Shown here in pieces: positions 1-5,212 of a DNA stretch of 5,212 nt. The notes beneath the pieces were generated by a model, which ran no database searches, had not been told where the DNA came from, and saw only the letters and a program-made list of their open reading frames with translations. This stretch comes from Bacteroidota bacterium (GTDB lineage: Bacteria; Bacteroidota; Bacteroidia; Chitinophagales; Chitinophagaceae). The DNA lies in contig JAFAFR010000069.1 of the NCBI GenBank assembly GCA_023423405.1, positions 1-5,212 of the forward strand, given 5' to 3'. The first letter of the stretch is position 1, and each line of letters starts with the position of its first letter. The translations under genes and the position numbers were made by a program.

Positions 1-350
1 ATTTTAGATAGTAGACCATACTGGTTATATTCCATATTTGTAATGGCCTCTTTTTGATCATGACCATCTACATCTTTACCTAAATGAGTACGGATTTCCA
101 AAATTTCACCAAGTTCGTTGATATGTGAAACTTCTCTTTTTCTTGCCAAATAAGCTTCATTAACTGTTGTTCCCAAATAAACATTAATAAATTTCGGAAT
201 CGTAATAATATTGTAGTTATAAAATGCTTGTTCAAATTCAGCATTATAATTTTCATTACTTGAATCAGCTGAAAAATAAGCCACAGTACTTACATATTCG
301 CCGTTGTTGGCAATATTTTTAAAGGTAGTCACTCTTCCAAATTCATCATA
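1..350 (-). repeat. Start of RHS-type (YD) repeat region, continuing out of the window
   Basis: At residue 1621 the protein reads Y-D-E-F-G-R-V-T-T-F-K-N, a canonical RHS core (Y-D-x-x-G-R-x-x-x). A degenerate unit follows (H-I-N-E-L-G-E-I-L-E-I, around positions 90-125), and another starts at the edge (Y-N-Q-Y-G-L-L-S-K, residue 1728). RHS repeats form the beta-strand shell that encloses the C-terminal domain in TcB-TcC and related toxins. Only the first units are inside the window; the number of repeats and the C-terminal domain cannot be seen. Confidence 0.75.
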
Positions 351-3300
351 CAGGAATTCCTTAGTAGAAATCAAAGGGGTTGACTGTAGATTGTAATTAT
401 AATTTTTTGTGTTAACAAGTGAAACATAAGCAGATCCTCTTCCTCCTTTACCTCCAACATCGTATGTTAGCGGCAGTATATTATTTGAACGTTTTAAATG
501 AGATCCTTCAGGATTACCGTAATCAGGAAAATACAATTCGTAATTGTTTACAGAATACGTATATATCTGATTGGAAGGGATATTATAACTGCCATCGGAT
601 TCAATAGTAAAGTCACCATTAATCACCCAATTTTCTATAGCCATTCCATTAAGATAGTAGCTCCTATTTTGAAATTTTTGTACACTTTGTCTATACACGT
701 CATTCCCTTTCGGAGTTGAAAATCCATCAAACTCTTCCGTTGCATCAATCGTCCTTACGGTCTCAAATCCATAGAAATCTCTTTCCCTACGATCAAATTT
801 CCCATTATGATAATCGAAATATTTGGTGTAAGTATCATATCCATCCTGATCTTCTTTTGGATTTCTTATATCAGGAGTATAACCATCATCCACTGTAATT
901 TTGGTCATCACCCATTTGGATTGTGGAAGATCATAGGTTTTGCCCTTTACATCATAATCAATAGTAAATTTACCTCCTAAAGGATTTGTTACTGTTTTTA
1001 ACATATTGGTTCGGCGGATATTTGAATATTTAACCGCAACCATTCCATTAGATACGGTAAATAATAAATCAGGATATCCATCCCCATCATAATCTGTAAC
1101 GGATTTAAGTATTTTGTTTGAAGAAACACTATAATCTCCATTAGCATTAATGGCAGGAATTTTAAACGGTGGTATTCCCAACCAAGAAAGCACAGGCCAC
1201 AATATGGCATAACTTGCTCCACCATTTACGGAACGTTGTTCAGTAACTGCAGATTTATCCAAATTAAAATCTTCAATTACATTCCATGAGCCAAACCGAT
1301 CACCTTGATTGAACTTCACTTTTAAATTATTTCTGTCCTTTTCAACATAATCAACCAGGCCGTCACCATTTAGATCCAATATTGTTGCTATGGTAGTATT
1401 TTCACCGCTGTTTAGTGCCACACCAGCTTCCAAACTTCCATTCCAAAAGTTCACTCCCAATCCACCACCAAACGATTCTGATTCATTTTTGCTGAGTTGG
1501 AAATTACCATAGTTAGTTCCATTTAAATCTAAATTTGACATTTGTGACACTGAACCTAAATTCAGTTTGTTTGTTCCGCTTGAATAAAGTTTGTCAGGCA
1601 AACCATCTCCGTTAATATCATACCAAAAGTGCTCCGCTTCATCTTCACTTTTATTAAAACTTCCACTAATACCTGAGCCCCCACTAAGCATTTGTGCAAA
1701 AAATTCAGGCATTTTGGTTCCACCTGTCCCACTTGTACTGGCAGATGGGAATGAAGGATTTGGAAAATTTCCTGATGCACCAATTCCGCCACTTTTCAAA
1801 ATATCATAATCGCCAATCCTTAAATTATGCGGTATGATTTGTGGCATTCCATTTATTTCACGAAGCCCACCAGTAGCGTTGGTAAGCTGAGCTGAATTTA
1901 AATTTATGTGATCCGGATATCCATCTCCATTAACATCTGTATATTCGTTCAAATTTTTGGTTTCAGGAGAATTGGCATTATTAATCCAAGTACCGCTAAC
2001 TCCAACGAAACCTGCATTTCCCCCTCCTGCAAACGATTTCACTTTTGAAACACTTACCTTATTGAGAGAATAAGCACCGGTATCTAACACATCTTGGTAC
2101 TGATTTAGCATCTCAGTAACATACGGATCCGCCACACTTTGAGAAGTGGATTTTACTTGTATTGTTGATAGTCCGGTAAAATTGTCTATGCTAAACCCTT
2201 TCCATCTTTCTACAATATCTCCTCCTGTTAAATCTGGTAAATTAGTGTTAAATCCAGATTGATGGCCTCTGTATGGAGACAAAGGTATTACGGTCATTGT
2301 ACCTAACAAATCTGAAAATTGATTTTCAAGCGCTTGGAAATTTTCATCAAAATTTCCTTCGTTAAAATCACTTGGATCAAAATTCTGAATAGCCTCGGAA
2401 AGATCTTCCAACGTTGATTGATCTACACTTGAGTCAATAACTATTTTTTTTGGATTAATTAATTTTCCAAAACTGTCTTTTGGCGTTGTAATGTCATCGT
2501 CTGTTGACTCCATGTAACCCATTTGTCCCCAATTTCTGTAGAAATCTCCGATCTGTTGCTTTTCTTTATTAAATAACTGAACCTGATTTCTATAATAATT
2601 TACAGAACCTATCTGAAAAATCGAAGTGGTATAATTTTGATTTGATTCAGGACTATCTATGGCATTTAATAAATCAGTAATATAAGGATGTCCATTTCCA
2701 TACAACTCAATTGTGAAAGGCTGGCTTGGTATCAATCCTCCCAAAGAAATATTTGCTTGGGTAGAAATGGCCACATTTCCATTATTATTGGAAAATTTTA
2801 TTTCTCCCGAATTAACTTTTTTACCGTTTTGTTTAAGTACCACATTAATCAAAGCAGGATAAGTATTGGTTATGCCAAAATCACTTGTATTTACACCTAA
2901 TGAATTGAGATTCAAGTTTGACACTAAGGAACCACTATTATTTGTAATCGTCACCATATTGTTATTGGGAACACTTTCTCCTTTGGAATAATGATAATTT
3001 GCATTTACCGGATGATACAGATCATATTGAACAACCGGATAAATTAAATCTTCCACTGTTACAGGTTCATCCAATCCTTCGGTGATTACATTTTTAACAT
3101 ATATTTCAGGTTTCCATGCTGTTAAATGCTTCCAATCCACATTGGATTTGGATCTTATTCTAAATAGAAATGTATCAAGCGTTTCCGAACCTGTATTGCC
3201 TGTATTGCTAGTTAACGACAGGTTTACTGAATTTGCAGGAAGATGAATACTGGTTCCGGCAGGGAAAAAAATTGGAGCAATTATATTAGTCTCAGAAATT

Positions 3301-5212
3301 GTTGGCTGAGTACCGTTTTGATTTTCAGATTGAATCGATTGCTTTACCAACTCAATGGTGACATCATCAGATAAGGGACTGTCCGCATAAGCTGTGAATT
3401 CTCCCCATGAAGCTTTTGCTGTGGTTGTTGACCCAGTTGGATTTGGAATTTCAGTTCCTTCCGTTGAATTTAAAATAAAACTTTCTTCGTACGAGCTATT
3501 ATTAGCATCTAAAGAATTTTGATCCAGAGAAACAGATTCCTCTATAAAATTTATTTCGGGATTCCAATTAAGTTCAGTAGATATATCACTTTCATGTAAT
3601 CTGAAGAAAATTTTCTGTCCTTTCTTTACAAAAATCCCATCGCTTGCCTTGTTTGATATTTTTGCAATTGATTTTATATTTTTTTTAAATGAAAAATGTG
3701 GATTTTTTGATGATATCAAATCAATATTATCGATAACTCGCTTAAAAATGAAATTTAATTCATCAACAGCTTCCTTCTCTTCAACCTCATTGTTTAAAGA
3801 GTTTAGCCATTGTATTTCATTATTTTTATGTTGAAATGTATAGTTACCCCTGACTTTATCACTTAATTCGGAAACATCGTAAGTAAAATGCTTTATATCA
3901 TTTGATATAGTAACATTTGTATTCTGTAAAAAATCATTAATTTCCAAAGGTTTGGATATTCTAAAATTTCTTTCTTCAGATCCACAAAACAGTCTTAAAT
4001 TCCATTGAGTACCACCTCTTGGAGATCCTGTTATTCTAACCGTAACAATTGATGGAGAAGCAAGCGTCTTGTTAATAGTAATATTTTGAATACCATTTGC
4101 ATTTCCTTGAGAATTACTTATTGTTTCACTTCCGTTAGCGATAAATGCCCCTGTAGTGAAATCATAAACAAATTTATTCAAATTAAATGTCCCTGTTGGT
4201 ACAGAATAACCTACACTTGAAGAAATGAAACCCGTCGAAACTTCATTACCATTCCAAAGAAGATCAAACTTATCAGGAGCACTAAACGGTTGTGGAACCA
4301 GAGTTATGGAACCTACGTAACTTCCTAAATCAAGATTAATATAATAAACACCAGCATCTCCATTTGTAGCAATATCAACATCACAACTTTCGACAACACC
4401 ATTATTACAACCCAATGACAAAGAATTCGAAGGTAATGTTGTTAAAATATTGGAGTTTAAATCCGGAGATCCCATATAGAGCCTACAATTCCCTTCGCTG
4501 TTAGCAATTGGATAGCCATAACTTTGATAATTGTTAACATTATTTTCTGTCTCAATAGAAATTTTATGAGCAGAATTGCTTTGCCAGTTGTTTTTGATAT
4601 TAATAAATCCATCTTTAGGTGATTCCCATATTTTTACAATATCAAATTTCGGAGGAGTATATTCTTCAGGATTATAAATATCTGTTGAAAGTTCCTCTGC
4701 CTCTGCAGCCAGAATAACCATATTTTCTGTTTTATCACTACTTGGATAGAAGGTTGGAACATTGTCTTCCAATGTATTGAATAAGACTATACCATTTACT
4801 GAAATATCGGGAAGTTGGTCACCGTTTGCATCGGTAATATAGACTATTGTTTCTGTATCACTGTTGTTTGTTGAATGACCCACAAATGCTCCAACGACGA
4901 TAGCTGAAACACTAAATTGAAAATTAGTGGAATTTCCACTTCCTTTTGCGTAATATATCTGATTAATATTGGCAAGCTTGATAGGAGCATCATAAGAATG
5001 ATTTATCTTTATATTTCCATTTTCATCAAATAAACGAGAAATACGATGTGCTTTATAATAGATTTTACCATTGTTCTCATATACCATATCCTCTAGACCA
5101 TCTCCATTCATATCCACTTGTGCGGTTTTTGTAACGCTTGTACTGCCACTAAAGTTAGCTCCTCCTCTAAAAGTTCCGTCCATTGACAATGCATTCCAGC
5201 CTAATCCTATTC
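1..5212 (-). CDS. Giant SpvB/TcB-like, FG-GAP and RHS repeat protein, internal fragment (partial at both ends)
   Basis: A single minus-strand frame (full codons 5210 to 3, 1736 residues) has no stop, and all motifs fall in the same register. Order of parts: calcium-loop motifs at residues 33-41 and 127-135; two related beta modules (188-556 and about 611-705); Ig-like strands about 750-850; Y-R-N-W-G-Q-M-G-Y at 891; acidic segment 936-970; calcium loops at 1092, 1198, 1279 and 1373; TcdB middle-region signature 1403-1485; RHS-type repeats from 1621. This order matches large SpvB/TcdB-like proteins of Bacteroidota. Known relatives (TcB/TcC subunits, SpvB-type toxins) are exported or surface proteins in which a propeller and RHS shell carry a C-terminal toxin. 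An extracellular location is inferred from the calcium loops, Asn/Ser/Thr richness and very low Cys content. No signal peptide, start, ribosome binding site, toxin domain or stop is in view, so cargo and secretion route are unknown. The reading frame is near certain, the family assignment strong, and the toxin role inferred. Confidence 0.93.
756..1004 (-). other. TcdB middle-region (SpvB/TcB-type) domain with Y-H-x-G-x-x-D-R-x-E-R-D-F-Y-G-F signature
   Basis: Residues 1403-1485 begin M-L-K-T-V-T-N-P-L-G-G-K-F-T-I-D-Y, a strand typical of the entry into this domain, pass K-W-V-M-T-K-I-T-V-D-D-G, and end with K-Y-F-D-Y-H-N-G-K-F-D-R-R-E-R-D-F-Y-G-F-E-T-V (signature at 756-824). The Y-H-x-G-x-x-D-R-x-x-R-x-F-x-G-F pattern is a hallmark of the insecticidal toxin TcdB middle/N-terminal region, which links the propeller to the RHS shell. 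All signature residues are present, so the domain looks intact. Confidence 0.85.
1164..1211 (-). other. Hydrophobic patch Y-A-I-L-W-P-V-L-S-W-L-G-I-P-P-F
   Basis: Residues 1334-1349 form a run of 16 residues with no charge, including two Trp and three Pro, lying between the calcium loops at 1279 and 1373. It is the most hydrophobic run in the fragment, yet it is short and broken by prolines, so a transmembrane helix is unlikely. It may be a buried strand-turn of a propeller blade or an exposed contact surface. This is inference from composition only. Confidence 0.45.
1656..1793 (-). other. Gly/Ser/Pro-rich linker between propeller loops, residues 1140-1185
   Basis: Residues 1140-1185 are dominated by Gly, Ser, Thr, Pro and Asn (for example S-G-G-I-G-A-S-G-N-F and S-A-S-T-S-G-T-G-G-T), broken by one helical-looking hydrophobic stretch, P-E-F-F-A-Q-M-L. 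It probably forms an exposed flexible loop on a propeller blade and accounts for the wide 106-residue spacing between the loops at 1092 and 1198. No function is assigned. Confidence 0.5.
2301..2405 (-). other. Acidic, helical-looking segment, residues 936-970
   Basis: This stretch starts D-L-S-E-A-I-Q-N-F and ends N-Q-F-S-D-L-L-G. It is dense in Asp, Glu, Asn and Gln with Phe/Leu at regular positions and almost no basic residues, unlike the beta-rich, Gly/Ser-rich sequence on both sides. An amphipathic helix or a flexible acidic linker between the beta modules and the propeller is plausible. No catalytic motif is recognisable, and helix formation has not been computed. Confidence 0.4.
2511..2540 (-). 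other. Y-R-N-W-G-Q-M-G-Y motif of SpvB-like proteins
   Basis: Residues 891-900 read Y-R-N-W-G-Q-M-G-Y-M and follow a segment rich in Tyr, Gln and Phe (V-N-Y-Y-R-N-Q-V-Q-L-F). From memory, SpvB-like proteins of Bacteroidota have a Y-R-G-W-G-Q-F-x-Y-N motif at the equivalent place, shortly before a variable acidic segment and the second set of FG-GAP loops. The match supports the family call. The role of the motif is unknown; it may pack the beta module against the propeller. Confidence 0.5.
3096..3380 (-). other. Beta module, copy 2 (compact), residues 611-705
   Basis: This segment repeats the ends of the preceding module in compact form: S-P-L-S-D-D-V-T-I-E-L at residue 611, then F-L-F-R-I-R-S-K-S and W-K-P-E-I-Y-V at 681-705. 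Compare copy 1, with S-P-K-D-G-F-I-N-I, then I-F-F-R-L-H-E-S and W-N-P-E-I-N-F. The S-P to W-x-P-E-I distance here is 88 residues, against 352 in copy 1. The next residues (Y-P-V-V-Q-Y-D-L-Y-H-P-V) lead into an Ig-like beta segment. Similarity was judged by eye on the translation, so an ancient duplication is likely but not proven. Confidence 0.55.
3191..3208. repeat. Perfect 9-bp tandem duplication inside the gene
   Basis: The unit CTGTATTGC occurs twice head to tail. On the minus strand it gives a repeated N-T-G tripeptide (about residues 668-673) in the loop just before the F-L-F-R strand of the second beta module. Because the unit is nine bases the frame is kept. It looks like a small slippage duplication in a surface loop and has no evident function. 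Confidence 0.75.
3543..4649 (-). other. Beta module, copy 1 (long, interrupted), residues 188-556
   Basis: The module opens with K-F-D-I-V-K-I-W-E-S-P-K-D-G-F-I-N-I (from residue 188) and closes with G-I-F-V-K-K-G-Q-K-I-F-F-R-L and W-N-P-E-I-N-F (residues 525-555). From memory, SpvB-like proteins of Bacteroidota carry a similar pair of a W-x-A-P-x-D-G strand and a G-D-x-I-Y-F-R-V strand, about 80 residues apart. Here the conserved S-P and W-x-P-E-I elements are 352 residues apart, so a large extra block sits between them. The fold is probably a jelly-roll or carbohydrate-binding-like sandwich; this is inference, and no ligand-binding residues can be named. Confidence 0.6.
3984..4487 (-). other. 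Cysteine-bearing extra domain inside beta module copy 1
   Basis: Residues 242-409 contain all four cysteines of the 1736-residue fragment: Cys242 (in N-C-R-L-Y-M-G), Cys268 and Cys276 (either side of a short N-N-G-V-V-E-S loop) and Cys409 (in R-L-F-C-G-S). Between them lie a strand pair D-K-F-D-L-L-W-N-G-N-E-V-S-T-G-F (from residue 313) and repeated short beta strands with N-G and G-S turns. The D-[KR]-F-x-x-x-W-N-G pattern resembles beta-sandwich adhesin or binding modules in other secreted proteins, but I cannot name a family. Even numbers of cysteines confined to one segment of an exported protein suggest one or two disulfides. Boundaries are approximate; the inserted block probably spans about residues 215-510. 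Confidence 0.5.
4806..5114 (-). repeat. N-terminal pair of FG-GAP/VCBS calcium-loop motifs
   Basis: Two D-x-N-G-D-x-x-x-D loops are visible: D-M-N-G-D-G-L-E-D at 5088-5114 (residues 33-41) and D-A-N-G-D-Q-L-P-D at 4806-4832 (residues 127-135). Each is followed by a short hydrophobic strand (M-V-Y-E-N and I-S-V-N-G). The first is preceded by a Gly/Ser-rich strand pair starting G-L-G-W, the same layout seen before the later loops. Such loops bind calcium in FG-GAP and VCBS repeats, which build beta-propeller blades. The second loop has Gln where Gly is usual, so it may be a weaker site. They lie about 960 residues upstream of the remaining four loops, so whether all six share one propeller cannot be told from sequence. 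Confidence 0.8.

Larger units (their letters stand above)
1068..1937 (-). repeat. Four FG-GAP/VCBS calcium-loop modules (propeller block)
   Basis: Four canonical loops occur: D-V-N-G-D-G-Y-P-D (1911-1937, residue 1092), D-I-N-G-D-G-L-P-D (1593-1619, residue 1198), D-L-N-G-D-G-L-V-D (1350-1376, residue 1279) and D-Y-D-G-D-G-Y-P-D (1068-1094, residue 1373). Most are preceded by Gly-rich strands such as G-G-G-L-G-V-N-F-W-N-G and followed by a hydrophobic or Tyr-rich strand. Spacings are 106, 81 and 94 residues, longer than the roughly 50-60 of compact VCBS repeats, so the blades have long loops. In TcB proteins the equivalent propeller closes the toxin shell and docks to the TcA pore; whether this protein has a partner is unknown. 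Confidence 0.85.

Noticed and set aside
48..74. D-V-D-G-H-D-Q-K-E as a seventh calcium loop
   Set aside because: It lacks the D-x-[DN]-G-D-G-x-x-D spacing (His in place of Asp at the fifth position and Glu at the end) and lies among RHS-type units rather than propeller strands.
419..898. Overlapping short plus-strand open frames of about 60-73 codons
   Set aside because: They lie opposite the large minus-strand coding frame, overlap one another, and show basic, low-information translations with no recognisable domain; they are antisense shadows.
998..1225. Minus-strand open frame of 75 codons in another register
   Set aside because: It overlaps the large gene exactly where that gene has intact propeller loop and TcdB-region motifs; its translation resembles nothing and reads the same bases out of frame.
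1562..1809. Open frames on both strands over the Gly/Ser-rich linker
   Set aside because: They are a by-product of the repetitive, stop-poor codons of the linker; the frame of the large gene reads through with a calcium-loop motif at 1593-1619.
2688..3834. Two isolated plus-strand open frames (2688-2900 and 3649-3834)
   Set aside because: They are antisense to uninterrupted coding sequence, have no apparent ribosome binding site and give no recognisable protein.
5150..5212. G-L-G-W near the N-terminal edge as the SpvB N-terminal signature
   Set aside because: The SpvB domain has a similar G-L-G-W-S element, but here it is followed within 30 residues by a calcium loop and lacks the I-x-R that normally follows, so it fits better as the Gly-rich strand preceding an FG-GAP loop.
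1..5212. Promoters, terminators, riboswitches, tRNAs, CRISPR arrays or insertion sequences
   Set aside because: There is no intergenic space, and I saw no regularly spaced direct repeats, no terminator-like hairpin with T-run, and no terminal inverted repeats; AT-rich runs are explained by coding sequence.

Overview
The window is filled by one giant protein-coding gene on the minus strand. Reading from 5210 down to 3 there are 1736 consecutive codons with no stop and no frameshift. Neither the start codon (beyond 5212) nor the stop codon (beyond position 1) is present, so this is an internal fragment of a protein well over 1736 residues long. Residue numbers below are local: residue 1 is the codon at 5210-5208.

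The translation reads as a large SpvB/TcB-type (insecticidal toxin complex TcdB-like) protein that runs into RHS repeats. The sequence is AT-rich and the product is rich in Asn, Ser, Thr, Gly and Asp and nearly free of Cys. This, with the domain order, suggests a member of the Bacteroidota (Flavobacteriia or Cytophagia-like). That assignment is inferred from composition and architecture; the window has no taxonomic marker gene.

Layout from N- to C-terminus (high to low coordinates): two calcium-loop motifs of FG-GAP/VCBS type (residues 33 and 127); a beta-rich module starting with a W-E-S-P-K-D-G strand and ending in a K-G-Q-K-I-F-F-R strand, with an extra block that holds all four cysteines of the fragment; a shorter second copy of the same module (residues 611-705); an Ig-like beta segment (about 750-850); a conserved-looking Y-R-N-W-G-Q-M-G-Y motif (891-900); an acidic helical-looking segment (936-970); four more FG-GAP/VCBS loops (1092-1381) with a Gly/Ser-rich linker and a hydrophobic patch between them; a TcdB middle-region signature ending in Y-H-N-G-K-F-D-R-R-E-R-D-F-Y-G-F (to 1485); and the first RHS-type repeats (from 1621) running off the window.

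In characterised relatives, the FG-GAP loops form a beta-propeller that gates a hollow shell built from RHS repeats, and a toxic C-terminal domain is held inside. If this protein follows that plan, the variable toxin domain and any immunity gene lie beyond position 1, and the signal peptide and SpvB N-terminal part lie beyond 5212. I see no second gene, RNA gene, mobile element, CRISPR array, promoter or terminator in the window.
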